This document shows positions 46,736-56,542 of a DNA stretch of 64,000 nucleotides, in pieces. The notes below the pieces were generated by a model. It searched no databases. It had not been told where the DNA came from and saw only the letters and a program-made list of their open reading frames with translations. The stretch is from contig NZ_CP069354.1 of NCBI RefSeq assembly GCF_016864375.1, positions 1-64,000 of the forward strand. The letters are read 5' to 3'. The translations under genes and the position numbers were made by a program. Numbering within the stretch: position 1 is the stretch's first letter; each line of letters opens with the position of its first letter. Origin of the DNA: Microvirga sp. VF16 (GTDB lineage: Bacteria; Pseudomonadota; Alphaproteobacteria; Rhizobiales; Beijerinckiaceae).

Positions 46736-48178
46736 ATGAACCTCCACTGCATCACCCTTAAAACAGGCGCCGATCTCCAGAACTTTCGTTACGCGGTGCG
46801 GTGGCTGATCGCGGAGGAGCTGGCGCCGCAGCATGTCGTCTTCGAGATCGATGAGGCGCCTGCCCTCTTCGGTCGCGATGTCGCTGGCGACGCGCCGCCG
46901 GTGTCGATCCCGAAGGGCATCGCACGATTGATCGAGCAGGTCGTCTGTCACAGCGATCCGGAGCGCTATGCCCTGCTCTACCAGCTCGTCTGGCGGGTGC
47001 TGAACGGCGAGCGCGATCTTCTCGAGATCGCCAGCGATCCGCTGGTCCACCGCATCGACCTGATGGCGCGCTCCGTGCGGCGTGACCTGCACAAGATGCA
47101 CGCCTTCGTGCGCTTCCGCCGAATGGGAGGCGAGGATCTCGAACGCTTCGCTGCCTGGTTCGAGCCGGAGCATTTCATCCTGGAGGCGGCAGCGCCCTTC
47201 TTTGCCGACCGCTTCCGCTCGATGGACTGGACCATTCTCACGCCCATCGGCTCCGTGCGCTGGGACCGCGCGGCCCTGACCTTTGGCCCGCCAGCGCGGC
47301 GCGAAGATGCGCCGGCCGAGGACAGCTTCGAGGAGGGCTGGCGCGGCTATTACGAGAGCGTGTTCAATCCGGCACGGGTCAACCCGACCGCCATGCGCGC
47401 CAAAATGCCGAAGAAGTACTGGCGCAACATGCCCGAGACCGCCGCGATTCCCGGTCTGATCCAAACCGCCGCCCAGTGCGTTGACCGGATGATCGAACAG
47501 GAGGCGACGATGCCTACCAAACGCACCCCCGAGCGTGCTCTTGAAGCCATGTGGGATCAGGAGCCGAAGAGCTTGAAGGAGCTCAACGCCATCATTGCCA
47601 AGGCCGGACCGCTCGTGCCGGGCGCAACCCAGGCGGTGTTCGGCGAGGGTCCGGCCCATGCCGAGATCGTTTTTGTCGGCGAGCAGCCGGGCGATCAGGA
47701 GGATGTGCAGGGGCGGCCCTTCGTGGGTCCTGCCGGCAAGCTCTTCACCAAGGCGATGACAGAGGCTGAGATCGACCGCAAAGATGTCTACCTCACCAAT
47801 GCGGTGAAGCACTTCAAATTCGAGCAGCGCGGCCAAAGGCGCATCCATTCCAAGCCGACCGCCGGCGAGGTGAAGCATTACCGTCCGTGGCTGATGAAGG
47901 AACTGGAACTGGTGAAGCCCAAGCTCGTGGTGGCGCTGGGTGGCACAGCGCTTCTGGCACTGACCGGAAAATCCACGCCGATCTCCCGCTCGCGCGGCCG
48001 TGCCCGGTTCGGGCCGTATGAGGGCTACGTCACCGTGCACCCATCCTACCTGCTGCGCCTGCCCGACGAGGCGACGAAGCGGGAGGCCTATGAGGCGTTT
48101 CTCAACGACCTGCGCCGCATTCACGATCTCGCCCAGGCCGATCTGGAGACGGGAGAGCTGCCGCTGGCGGCAGAGTAG
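46736..48178 (+). CDS. DUF4130-UdgX fusion, uracil-DNA binding protein
   Basis: A 480-residue two-domain protein. The N-terminal ~250 residues are the DUF4130 domain found with the radical SAM partner. The C-terminal domain (about 275-480) is a family 4-like uracil-DNA glycosylase of the UdgX type: GEQPGDQEDVQGRPFVGPAG (near 319-338), the UdgX-specific loop GQRRIHSKP with His371, and VHPSYLLR. In mycobacterial UdgX the equivalent His of the KRRIH loop bonds covalently to the abasic site after uracil removal. GAAGGAG precedes the ATG. It is in operon-like order with the SOS-linked radical SAM gene. Confidence 0.9.
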   Translation: MNLHCITLKTGADLQNFRYAVRWLIAEELAPQHVVFEIDEAPALFGRDVAGDAPPVSIPKGIARLIEQVVCHSDPERYALLYQLVWRVLNGERDLLEIASDPLVHRIDLMARSVRRDLHKMHAFVRFRRMGGEDLERFAAWFEPEHFILEAAAPFFADRFRSMDWTILTPIGSVRWDRAALTFGPPARREDAPAEDSFEEGWRGYYESVFNPARVNPTAMRAKMPKKYWRNMPETAAIPGLIQTAAQCVDRMIEQEATMPTKRTPERALEAMWDQEPKSLKELNAIIAKAGPLVPGATQAVFGEGPAHAEIVFVGEQPGDQEDVQGRPFVGPAGKLFTKAMTEAEIDRKDVYLTNAVKHFKFEQRGQRRIHSKPTAGEVKHYRPWLMKELELVKPKLVVALGGTALLALTGKSTPISRSRGRARFGPYEGYVTVHPSYLLRLPDEATKREAYEAFLNDLRRIHDLAQADLETGELPLAAE

Positions 48179-48261
48179 GGCATTCTTGCAACAGGTCCGG
48201 AGCCAAGGTGTTAACCCCCGTTAACCGCCCCTTAAACCGCCACAATTAGGGTCTCCAGAGC

Positions 48262-50442
48262 ATGAAAGGCCGGACGATATACCGGCCATACGATGCGGGG
48301 TTTTTAGAGGTGGCGAACGGACGTGACCGGCGAGAGCCGGTCTTCGATGCACCCGCTGGGGAAGCGGGGGAGCTGGACTTTCGCCTCTCGCCCGGAGACC
48401 GGGCAGGGGGAACAATGGCGCGCAGGCGAGCTTCTTCGAACGGCGGCGATGGGCCGCGCCGCGCCGCCAAGCCGAAGAGAGCCAAGCGCAAAGGCGGCCG
48501 TTCCCTCTTCAGCAAGCTTGTGTATGCCGGTGTCGTGCTGTGCCTCTGGGGCGTCATCGCCATCGGTGGAGTAGTGGCCTATTACGCCTCGCAACTGCCG
48601 CCCATCGACCAGCTCACGGTGCCGAAAAGGCCACCGAACATCGCCATCATGGCGAGCGACGGCTCGCTTCTCGCCAATCGCGGCGAGACCGGCGGACGCA
48701 CCGTCACGCTGAAGGAACTGCCGCCCTATCTGCCGAAGGCCTTCGTGGCCATCGAGGACCGGCGTTTCTATGACCATTTCGGCATCGATCCCGTCGGCAT
48801 CTCCCGCGCGATCTATCGCAATCTCTCCCGCAGCGGCGGCCTTCAGGGCGGCTCGACCTTAACGCAGCAGCTCGCCAAGAACCTGTTTCTGACCCAGGAG
48901 CGCACCGCCTCGCGCAAGATCCAGGAGGCGATTCTGGCGCTCTGGCTCGAGCGCAACTATTCGAAGGACCAGATCCTCGAGCTTTATCTCAACCGGGTCT
49001 ATTTCGGCGCCGGCGCCTATGGCGTCGAGGCGGCGGCCCAGCGCTATTACGGCAAATCGGCCCGCAACGTGTCGCTCTCGGAAGCGGCCGTGCTGGCCGG
49101 CCTCGTGCAATCGCCGTCGCGCCTTGCGCCCAACCGAAACCCTGAGCGGGCGCAGGCCCGCGCGGAACTCGTGATCGCGGCCATGAACGAGCTCGGCTTC
49201 ATCACGCCGGGCATGACCAAGACCGCGCTCGGCACGCCGGCTGAGCCGGTGCGCCCGAACGGGGCAGGCTCCGCCAATTACGCGGCCGATTACGTGATGG
49301 ACGTGCTCGACGATTTCGTCGGCAATGTCGAATCCGACATCGTTGTCTCGACCACCGTCGAACCCACCATGCAGGCGGCGGCCGAGCGCGTTCTCGTGGA
49401 CGAGCTCAACGCCAAGGGCCAGAAGTTCAACGTGAGCCAAGGCGCCTTCGTGGCCATGCAGCCGGACGGTGCCGTCAAGGCACTGGTGGGCGGCCGCAAT
49501 TACGAGACGAGCCAGTTCAACCGGGCCACAGCCGCGCGGCGCCAGCCGGGCTCGTCCTTCAAGCCCTTCGTCTATCTCACCGCCGTAGAGAAGGGCTACA
49601 CGCCCGACATGGTTCTGGAAGACGGCCCGGTCAATTATGGCGGCTGGGCGCCGAAGAACTACGACCGCAAGTACCGCGGCCCCATCGCCATGCGCGATGC
49701 GCTGGCGCTCTCGCTCAACACCATCGCGGTCAAGCTCAACATGGAGGTCGGGCCGAAAAACGTGGTGCAGACGGCGCAGCGTCTCGGCATCTCCTCGCCG
49801 CTCCAGGCCAACGGTTCGCTCGCGCTCGGCACCTCAGAGGTCACGCCGCTCGAACTGGTCAGTGCCTATGCGGCCTTCGCCAATGGCGGCATCGGCGTCG
49901 TGCCTTACGTGATCACCCAGGTGAAGACCACGGACGGCAAGCTCGTCTACAAGCGTCCGAACTCCGGCGGTCTCGGCCGTGTCATCGATCCGGGCGTCGT
50001 CGCGATGATGAACGAGATGATGCACAACACCTTCGTCATCGGCACCGCGCAGAAGGCGCAGGTGCCCGGCTGGTCGCTCGCCGGCAAGACCGGAACGACC
50101 GACGATTACAAGGATGCATGGTTCGTCGGCTTCTCTGGCAATCTCGTCGCCGGCGTCTGGCTCGGCAACGACGACGGCACGCTGACCAAGCGCGTCACCG
50201 GCGGCAACCTGCCGACGGAGGTCTGGCACAACTTCATGCAGATTGCCTTGAAGGACAAACAGCCCGTCGCGCTGCCCGGCAGCGAGCGGTTCCGCACCCC
50301 ATCGGGCCCGGCGGTCGCCAGCGCCGGACAGGATCCGCGTTACGCCAACGCCGGCGAGAACGGCTGGATCCCGCCGCAGCCTGCCCCCCAACGCCGCGCC
50401 AGCCGCGAGAAGAATTTCTTCGAGAAGCTGTTCGGGCTTTAG
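48262..50442 (+). CDS. mrcA: Class A penicillin-binding protein 1A
   Basis: A 726-residue bifunctional peptidoglycan synthase. After a cytoplasmic basic segment comes one membrane helix (about 80-102), the glycosyltransferase domain with EDRRFYDHFGID (near 167-178), GGSTLTQQLAKNLFL (near 196-210) and LELYLNRVYFGAGAYGVEAA, then the transpeptidase domain with RQPGSSFKPF (SxxK, near 430), SLN (near 492) and AGKTGTT (KTG, near 611). The long N-terminus with DFRLSPGDRAGG is like rhizobial homologues, so I keep ATG 48262; ATG 48415 has a better ribosome site and is an alternative. Preceded by UdgX with 83 bp. Confidence 0.93.
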   Translation: MKGRTIYRPYDAGFLEVANGRDRREPVFDAPAGEAGELDFRLSPGDRAGGTMARRRASSNGGDGPRRAAKPKRAKRKGGRSLFSKLVYAGVVLCLWGVIAIGGVVAYYASQLPPIDQLTVPKRPPNIAIMASDGSLLANRGETGGRTVTLKELPPYLPKAFVAIEDRRFYDHFGIDPVGISRAIYRNLSRSGGLQGGSTLTQQLAKNLFLTQERTASRKIQEAILALWLERNYSKDQILELYLNRVYFGAGAYGVEAAAQRYYGKSARNVSLSEAAVLAGLVQSPSRLAPNRNPERAQARAELVIAAMNELGFITPGMTKTALGTPAEPVRPNGAGSANYAADYVMDVLDDFVGNVESDIVVSTTVEPTMQAAAERVLVDELNAKGQKFNVSQGAFVAMQPDGAVKALVGGRNYETSQFNRATAARRQPGSSFKPFVYLTAVEKGYTPDMVLEDGPVNYGGWAPKNYDRKYRGPIAMRDALALSLNTIAVKLNMEVGPKNVVQTAQRLGISSPLQANGSLALGTSEVTPLELVSAYAAFANGGIGVVPYVITQVKTTDGKLVYKRPNSGGLGRVIDPGVVAMMNEMMHNTFVIGTAQKAQVPGWSLAGKTGTTDDYKDAWFVGFSGNLVAGVWLGNDDGTLTKRVTGGNLPTEVWHNFMQIALKDKQPVALPGSERFRTPSGPAVASAGQDPRYANAGENGWIPPQPAPQRRASREKNFFEKLFGL

Positions 50443-50466
50443 CGCCGGTTTTCTCATACACCGCAC

Positions 50467-50513
50467 TGTCATTCCGGGGCGGCTCGTCAGAGCCGAGCCC
50501 GGAATGACAGAGG
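50467..50513. repeat. Palindromic repeat after mrcA
   Basis: CTGTCATTCCGGGGCGGCTC and GAGCCGAGCCCGGAATGACAG are inverted arms around CGTCA, just after the mrcA stop. Family as at 2721 and 36727; it may act as a terminator. Confidence 0.75.
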
Positions 50514-50609
50514 AATGGGTTGAGATAACCCGCAAACCATTACCTGTCACGTAATCGCCAGCGCTCCCTGCTTCCGGCATGCTCGCTCCGTCAAATGAAG
50601 GGGCAACCC

Positions 50610-50960
50610 ATGTCCACCTATGCCATCGGCCACCTGCACGACGTCAATCTCGGTCCCGACATCGTCGAATATCTGCGTCGCATCGACGAAACCCTGGCCC
50701 CGTACGGCGGGCGTTTCATCATCCACGGCGGACCCGTGACGGTGGCGGAGGGATCCTGGTCGGGCGACTTGATCGTGATCGCGTTTCCGGACAAGGCGAG
50801 CGCCCGCGCGTGGTACGAGTCCCCGGCCTATCGGCAGATCCTGCCGCTTCGGACAAACAATTCCAGAGGCGATGTGTTCTTCATCGACGGGGTTTCAGCC
50901 GATCACAAAGCGACCGATATCCTGGCCGATATCCCGATGACGGATCAGCCCTTGGGCTGA
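50610..50960 (+). CDS. DUF1330 family protein
   Basis: A 116-residue dimeric alpha-beta barrel protein of the YciI/EthD-like superfamily. It contains YAIGHLHDVNLGPDIVEYLRRI, YGGRFIIHGGPVTVAEGSW and the closing LIVIAFPDKASARAWYESPAYR, which match DUF1330. Function unknown. ATG 50610 has AAGGGG upstream; an in-frame ATG at 50595 is an alternative. Its 3' end overlaps the opposing Bcr/CflA gene by 16 bp. Confidence 0.88.
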   Translation: MSTYAIGHLHDVNLGPDIVEYLRRIDETLAPYGGRFIIHGGPVTVAEGSWSGDLIVIAFPDKASARAWYESPAYRQILPLRTNNSRGDVFFIDGVSADHKATDILADIPMTDQPLG

Positions 50961-52144
50961 TGCTCCCGCGCCCGTCCCGTCGCCAGGAACAGGGCAAGCG
51001 CCAGCACGCCGGTCGTTGCGATCGTGGCGGGCAGGGGAATCGCGGAGGCATCGAGATTGCGGCCCAACAGAATCCCGACGATGGCCGCAAAGGTCATCTG
51101 GCAGATGCCGAGCAGCGACGAGGCCGCACCGGCACGATCGGGAAAAGGCATCAGCGCCGAGGCCATGGATTGCGGCATGGTAAGGCCGACGCCGATGCCA
51201 TAGATCGCCATCGGCGCGCTGATGCTCAATGAGGACGGAACACCCGCCAGTACGAGAGCCAGCATGGTGACGCCGCCGAGCGCCAGACACGTCACGCCAA
51301 GCCTGATCGTGCCGTCGAGCCCATAACGGCCGACGAAATGCTGCGCCAGCATGGTGCCCGTCATGAACCCCGCCACCACGAACGTGAAGGAAAAGGCAAA
51401 GGACAATTCGTCGAGGCCGTAGATCTTCTGCAGCACGAAGGACGAGCCGGAGATGAAGGCGAAGAGCCCGCCATAGGTGAGCATCGATAAGCCCACATAG
51501 GTCCGGTAGCCGGCATGTCCCAGCAGGAGCCTGAATCCGCGCAGGATCGCCGCAAACGAGATCGGCACATCCGATTTCTTGCGAATGCTCTCTGGCATGC
51601 GAAACAGGATCGTGGCGGCGAGCGCCACGCCGAACAGGATCATCACGCCGAAGGTCACGCGCCAGCCGGTGAAGCGCTCGATGACGCCGCCGAGGATGGG
51701 AGCTGCGGCGGGCACCACGCCCATGATCGTGCCCATGCGCGACAGCTCGCGACCCGCGCGCGGCCCTTCATAAAAGTCACGCACGATGGCGCGCCCGAGC
51801 ACGATGGGGCCAGAGGCTCCGAGCGCCTGGAGGAAGCGTGCGCCGATCAGGGTTTCGATGTTGGGCGAGAGCGCGCAGATCAGGCTCGCGAGGGTGAAAA
51901 GCCCAAGCCCGAAGAGCAGCACGGGCTTGCGTCCGATCCGGTCGGAGATCGGCCCGTAGAAGAACTGCCCTGCGGCAAAGCCGAGAAGGAAGGCGGACAG
52001 CGTGAGCTGCGTCTGTCCCGTGGTGGCCTCAAGCCCCGACGCAATCGCCGGCAGCGACGGCAGGTACATATCCGTCGAGAGGGGCCCGAGCGCAGTCAGA
52101 AGCGCCAGGACGATCGTGAGGGCCAGCGTATCGGGCTTGAGCAT
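50945..52144 (-). CDS. Bcr/CflA family multidrug efflux MFS transporter
   Basis: A 399-residue, 12-helix proton antiporter. Bcr/CflA landmarks: LALLTALGPLSTDMYLPSLPAI (about 13-34), FAAGQFFYGPISDRIGRKPVLL with motif A, and FLQALGASGPIVLGRAIVRDFYEG with motif C. Such pumps expel bicyclomycin, sulfonamides or chloramphenicol. The C-terminus overlaps that of the DUF1330 gene. Confidence 0.92.
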   Translation of the reverse strand: MLKPDTLALTIVLALLTALGPLSTDMYLPSLPAIASGLEATTGQTQLTLSAFLLGFAAGQFFYGPISDRIGRKPVLLFGLGLFTLASLICALSPNIETLIGARFLQALGASGPIVLGRAIVRDFYEGPRAGRELSRMGTIMGVVPAAAPILGGVIERFTGWRVTFGVMILFGVALAATILFRMPESIRKKSDVPISFAAILRGFRLLLGHAGYRTYVGLSMLTYGGLFAFISGSSFVLQKIYGLDELSFAFSFTFVVAGFMTGTMLAQHFVGRYGLDGTIRLGVTCLALGGVTMLALVLAGVPSSLSISAPMAIYGIGVGLTMPQSMASALMPFPDRAGAASSLLGICQMTFAAIVGILLGRNLDASAIPLPATIATTGVLALALFLATGRAREHQPKG

Positions 52145-52216
52145 GAGAGAGGTTCAACAATGACAGGCACGCCGGGTTAAGCCCAAACCGCGTGCCTGTC
52201 ATCTGTTTTAGGCGCT

Positions 52217-53902
52217 TTAAGCAGCGCGGACGGTCGCCAGGAAGTCGTTGACCTGATGGCGCAGGTGCTCGGCCTGGCTGACGAGTGCCGAAGATGATGT
52301 CAGCACCTGATGGGCCGCCACCTCCGTTTCCTCGGCCACCTGGGCGACCCTGTTGATGTTGGCCGTCACCTCGCCCGTTCCCGCAGAAGCCTGATTCACG
52401 GAAGTGACGATCTCCTGCGTGGCGGCACCCTGCTGGTCCACGGCCATGGCGATGCTGCCCGAAACATCGCTCATCGCCTGGATGCGGTGAGTGATGCCGT
52501 TGATGGCCTCCACGGCCTGCGCGGTCGAGGCCTGGATCGCGGCGATCTGGCTCGAAATATCGGCGGTCGCCTTCGAGGTCTGGTCGGCGAGAGACTTCAC
52601 CTCGGTCGCCACCACGGCGAAGCCGCGGCCGGCCTCCCCGGCGCGGGCGGCCTCGATGGTGGCGTTGAGCGCCAGAAGGTTTGTCTGGCCGGCGATGGCC
52701 GAGATCATGTCGATCACCGCGCCGACCCGATCGGCGGCAGTGCTCAGCTGCGAGACGATCTCCGTCGTCAGGGTCGCGGCCTGCACGGCCTCGCGGGACA
52801 TGACGGCGGATTGCTCGACCTGGCGGCTGATCTCGCTGACAGAGGCGCCAAGTTCTTCCGTGGCGCTCGACATGGCGAGCACGTTGGCCGAGGTCTGTTC
52901 GGCGGCCGCGGCAACGGCCGTGGAGCGCGAGGAGGTCGCCTGAGCGGAATTCGTCAGCTGCTCCGCGGTCGATTGCATGCGGCCGGCGGCCGTCGAGACC
53001 GACTGGATGATCTCGCCGATGGCGTTGTCGAAGGTCTCGGCGAGTTCGGTCATCATCCGCTTGCGCTGGACTTCAGACGCCTCGCGGGCCTGCACCGCCT
53101 CGTGCTCAAGCGCCTTGTTGCGGACCATGCGATCCTTGAACACCTGCACGGTCTCGATCATCTGGCCGATGTCGCGGCTGCGATTGCCGGAGGGCAGTTC
53201 GACCGCAAGATCGTCGTTCGCCAGACGGCGCATGACCGAGGTCAGGTTGCGCAGAGGCGACACGATGCTGAACCGCGTCATCAGCAGGCTGATCAGCACG
53301 CCGAGGACGATGCCGATGGCGGCAACGCCGATCTGAAGCCTGATGGCGGCATTCGCGCCCTGTTCGGCGGCGCCACGCATGTCGGCGAGTTTCTTGGCCG
53401 TGTAGGTGCTGTACGCCTTCACCGTGTCGGTGACATTGCGCTGTGAGGCCAGACCCTTCTCGACCTCGGCGTTCATGATCGCCTGATCGCTGCCCTTGTC
53501 GGAGGCCGCCACCTTGATCATGGAGCGGATGACGTCGAAATAGGCGTTCAGCGCAGCCCGCGTCTGATCGAGCAGGGTCTTTTCCTGCGAATCCGCGACA
53601 GCTTCGAGCATCTTGAACCGATCAAGCATCTCTTTCGTACGGCGGTCGGCCTCGGTGCCGAAATCGGATGCCTTGTTCGGCTGCTGCGCGACCTGATAGG
53701 TCATCCGGCTGATGGCGATGATGTCGACGCGCAGATCCATCGCCTCGCGCGCAGCCTCTTCGCGCAGGCCGACGATTTCCATCTCCTGCTTGAGCTTGGA
53801 CGTCTCGCGCCAGCCCACCACGGCGATCATGGCGGCGACGAGCCCCATGAGAGAAACAACCGCAATCACCTTCTGCGGAATCGAAAAATTCTTCAGTGCC
53901 AT
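52217..53902 (-). CDS. Methyl-accepting chemotaxis protein
   Basis: A 561-residue chemoreceptor: first membrane helix about 11-30, a helical periplasmic sensor (about 35-185) of HBM/four-helix bundle type, second helix (about 190-210), HAMP domain (about 211-264), and a cytoplasmic signalling hairpin with [20 protein letters not shown] near 425-444 and [20 protein letters not shown]. No C-terminal CheR pentapeptide is visible. I start at [10 protein letters not shown] (ATG 53902); ATG 53911 would add three residues. Ligand unknown; no che operon nearby. Confidence 0.92.
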   Translation of the reverse strand: MALKNFSIPQKVIAVVSLMGLVAAMIAVVGWRETSKLKQEMEIVGLREEAAREAMDLRVDIIAISRMTYQVAQQPNKASDFGTEADRRTKEMLDRFKMLEAVADSQEKTLLDQTRAALNAYFDVIRSMIKVAASDKGSDQAIMNAEVEKGLASQRNVTDTVKAYSTYTAKKLADMRGAAEQGANAAIRLQIGVAAIGIVLGVLISLLMTRFSIVSPLRNLTSVMRRLANDDLAVELPSGNRSRDIGQMIETVQVFKDRMVRNKALEHEAVQAREASEVQRKRMMTELAETFDNAIGEIIQSVSTAAGRMQSTAEQLTNSAQATSSRSTAVAAAAEQTSANVLAMSSATEELGASVSEISRQVEQSAVMSREAVQAATLTTEIVSQLSTAADRVGAVIDMISAIAGQTNLLALNATIEAARAGEAGRGFAVVATEVKSLADQTSKATADISSQIAAIQASTAQAVEAINGITHRIQAMSDVSGSIAMAVDQQGAATQEIVTSVNQASAGTGEVTANINRVAQVAEETEVAAHQVLTSSSALVSQAEHLRHQVNDFLATVRAA

Positions 53903-54057
53903 TGAAATCATGCCCCTGCAGACCGGCCCGCCTTCCAGCTCTGGGAGGATGGCTGGATTGGCACGCAAGCGGTCTATTGCCCTAACGTCATGTCTCTGGG
54001 GGGCGATGGTTAAAAAAGCGATAAATTGTTCAATGGAAACAAAGGGATTGGTGTCTC

Positions 54058-54154
54058 CCACGTCATGGCCGGGCTTGTCCCGGCCATCCCGATTCTGAAA
54101 AGCACATTACCTCAGGCAATCGAGATCACCGGCACAAGGCCGGTGATGACGTGG
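54058..54154. repeat. 97-bp dispersed repeat, inverted copy of the 40852 element
   Basis: CCACGTCATGGCCGGGCTTG…GGCCGGTGATGACGTGG. Read in reverse complement, it matches 40852-40948 closely over both arms (CACCGGCCTTGTGCCGGTGA and GGGATGGCCGGGACAAGCCC), differing mainly in the centre. Nearby at 54188-54230 is a degenerate CCCTCACCCC / AGAGAGAAAGAG stretch. Confidence 0.85.
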
Positions 54155-54235
54155 CGGCTGCGTACCAGCAGATTCCCCTTTCCGACTTGCCCTCACCCCA
54201 ACTCTCTCCCGAACAAGAGAGAAAGAGAGTCTATC

Positions 54236-54997
54236 TCACCCGATCCGGTGCAGGGCGCTGCCGTAGGTCTTGAGCCATTCCTCCGCCTCGTCCGTGCGCG
54301 GGCAGAGCTGGTGGGTGAGCTTCCAGAAGCGGTGGGAATGGTTGAGTTCGCGCAGGTGCGCCACCTCGTGGGCGGCGAGATAATCGAGCACGAAGGGCGG
54401 GGCCATGATCAGCCGCCAGGAGAAGTTGAGTGCCCCATTGGCCGAGCAGGAACCCCAGCGACTCTTCGTGTCGCGCACGGTGATGCGCTTGGCCGGCACG
54501 CCGAGCTGGGCGGTATGCTTCTTCACGGCCACGGCGAAGTCACGTCTGGCCTCGGTTTCGAGGAAATCCCGCACCCGCCGGGCCACATGGGCCACCTCGC
54601 CGGCAACCGCGATGATCGGCTCGCCCGCGCCGCCCCTGGTCGCCTGAGTCACGCCCCGGACGGACGACCAATGGACGATCCGGTGGGGGATGCCGCGAAA
54701 GGGCACGAGGGCGCCCGGCTCGAAGAGGACCCGCTCCGGCACCTTGGCGAGCCGGGTGGCGATCCATTGGCTGTGGCTGTCGGCGAATTTCTGGGCCAGG
54801 CCCACATCGGTGCGCTCGGGGATCGAGAGCACGACCTCGCCGGTCGCGTTGGAGACGCGCAGCGTGATCCGCTTCGCAGTCGGACGGCGTTTGAGGGCCA
54901 CCTTGAAGGGATGTCCCTCATGGAAAACTTTGAGATGAGGAGGGTCCGCAGGAACGCGGCGGAACAGGGCGGATTTCATGTCCGCAATCTGCCCCAT
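54236..54997 (-). CDS. YgjP-like (DUF45) M48-type metalloprotease
   Basis: A 253-residue protein. The zinc site is HEVAHLRELNHSHRFW (HExxH plus the later His), preceded by TKSRWGSCSANGALNFSWRLIMAP, the DUF45 signature that holds a WGSC motif. E. coli YgjP is linked to nucleoside pyrophosphate and UTP metabolism in some studies, otherwise a putative peptidase. Start is uncertain: ATG 54997 or 54979 both fit; longer starts would run into the phaZ gene. Confidence 0.87.
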   Translation of the reverse strand: MGQIADMKSALFRRVPADPPHLKVFHEGHPFKVALKRRPTAKRITLRVSNATGEVVLSIPERTDVGLAQKFADSHSQWIATRLAKVPERVLFEPGALVPFRGIPHRIVHWSSVRGVTQATRGGAGEPIIAVAGEVAHVARRVRDFLETEARRDFAVAVKKHTAQLGVPAKRITVRDTKSRWGSCSANGALNFSWRLIMAPPFVLDYLAAHEVAHLRELNHSHRFWKLTHQLCPRTDEAEEWLKTYGSALHRIG

Positions 54998-55055
54998 CAG
55001 CTCGATTCTGTCAGCGGAGCCGTTTGCCGCTCCTAGGAACGCATCAAGAACAGGT

Positions 55056-56318
55056 TCAGGCTCTTGACGGCTTCCCCCGGACTGGTTCTCGATTGTGATT
55101 CTCAATGAATTCAACGATTCGAGGAGCGATCTGAGCCCTGAAACGAGAACCGTTGAAGACGCCATAGTGACCGACCCCGGTCTGCAGGTGATAGAGTTTC
55201 TTGTCCGAGGGAAGGTTGGGGGTCAAGTCCAGAGCCGCGAGGGTCTGGCCCACGCCCGAGATGTCGTCCCGTTCGCCCTCGACCGCCATGATGGCGCAGC
55301 GCCGGATGGCCATGAGGTCCACGGGCTGATCCCGGTGCATCATCTCGCCCTTGGGCAGCTCGTGGTTCACGAAGACCTTCTCGATTGTCTGCAGGTAGAA
55401 CTCGGCGGTCAGGTCCATGACGGCGAGGTACTCGTCGTAGAAGTCGCGGTGCTTCTCGGCCGAATCGCCGTCGCCGTCGACGAGATGGTTGAACATCTCG
55501 TAATGAGCGCTGAGGTGCCGGTCGATGTTCATGGCCATGAAGCCGGACAACTGCTGGAAGCCCGGATAGACGTCGCGCCAGAAGCCCGGATGGGACGGGG
55601 GCACCTTGGTGATGCAGTGCCGGCGGAACCACTCGATGCCGCGCTCCTCCGCCAGCCGGTTCACGGCCGTGGGCGAGCGGCGGGTGTCGATAGGTCCGCC
55701 CATGAGGATCATGGAGCGCGGGGTGAAGGGATCGTTCTCGGCCTCGAGACGGGCGACCGCCGCCATCACCGGCACGGCCGGCTGGCACACGGCCATCACA
55801 TGCAGATCAGGCCCGAGCTTGCGGACCATGGCCTTGAGGTAGTCGATGTAATCGTCGAGATCGAACGCGCCCTCCGCCAGGGGCACCATGCGGGCATCGG
55901 TCCAATCGGTGATCATCACCTGATGGGTCGGCAGGAAGGTCTCGACCGTGCCGCGCAGGAGCGTGGCGTAATGGCCCGACATGGGCGCTACGATCAGGAG
56001 TTTCGGCTGGTCCTTGGCGTTCGCGTGATCCCGCTCGAAGGAGATGACGCGGCAGAAGGGACGTTCCCAGACGATTCGCTCGGTGACCGTCACCTCCTCA
56101 TCGCCGATCACGGTGGTCGGCAGGTCGAAAGCGGGCTTGCCGTAACGCCTTGTGGTGCGCTCGAACAATTCGCAGGCCGCCGACACGGTTCGGCCATAGG
56201 GCGTGTTGGTCAGCGGATTACCAGGATTGTCGAAGAAGTGCTTCGTGAAATCGGAAGCGGCGCGAGCCGGACTCAAAAGCCAATGCGCGGTGTCGTACCA
56301 TACATAAGAAAAATTCAT
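55056..56318 (-). CDS. phaZ: Intracellular polyhydroxyalkanoate depolymerase
   Basis: A 420-residue PhaZ1-type enzyme that hydrolyses storage polyhydroxybutyrate. Family landmarks: WYDTAHWLLSPARA at the N-terminus, the nucleophile segment VMAVCQPAVPVMAAVA with a cysteine nucleophile, and VEGERDDISGVGQTLAA plus GVGHYGVFNGSRFR, carrying the Asp and His of the triad. GGGGAC precedes ATG 56318. The gene implies that this organism stores PHA, but synthesis genes are not in the window. Confidence 0.94.
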   Translation of the reverse strand: MNFSYVWYDTAHWLLSPARAASDFTKHFFDNPGNPLTNTPYGRTVSAACELFERTTRRYGKPAFDLPTTVIGDEEVTVTERIVWERPFCRVISFERDHANAKDQPKLLIVAPMSGHYATLLRGTVETFLPTHQVMITDWTDARMVPLAEGAFDLDDYIDYLKAMVRKLGPDLHVMAVCQPAVPVMAAVARLEAENDPFTPRSMILMGGPIDTRRSPTAVNRLAEERGIEWFRRHCITKVPPSHPGFWRDVYPGFQQLSGFMAMNIDRHLSAHYEMFNHLVDGDGDSAEKHRDFYDEYLAVMDLTAEFYLQTIEKVFVNHELPKGEMMHRDQPVDLMAIRRCAIMAVEGERDDISGVGQTLAALDLTPNLPSDKKLYHLQTGVGHYGVFNGSRFRAQIAPRIVEFIENHNREPVRGKPSRA

Positions 56319-56542
56319 CACTGTCCCCAAAGGCCGGGCGCCTTTTCTCGCACAATGCGGTAGGCTTTATCCTCAACCGTAATTTTAAGATTAAAGTTCC
56401 TTCAGTTTATTGCAACAGGCTAGCTCTTCCACCGCAAAAACGAACTACATACTTTGGTTTCAGAGCATCGCCCAAGTCGACAATAGGAAAATAGACCAGA
56501 GCCAAGTGCTTGGCGAACGATAGGGCGACCCTATTCTGTTCG

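Noticed and set aside
46625..48124. A 499-codon minus-strand frame opposite UdgX
   Set aside because: The plus strand has intact DUF4130 and UdgX motifs and a good ribosome site; the antisense frame has neither.
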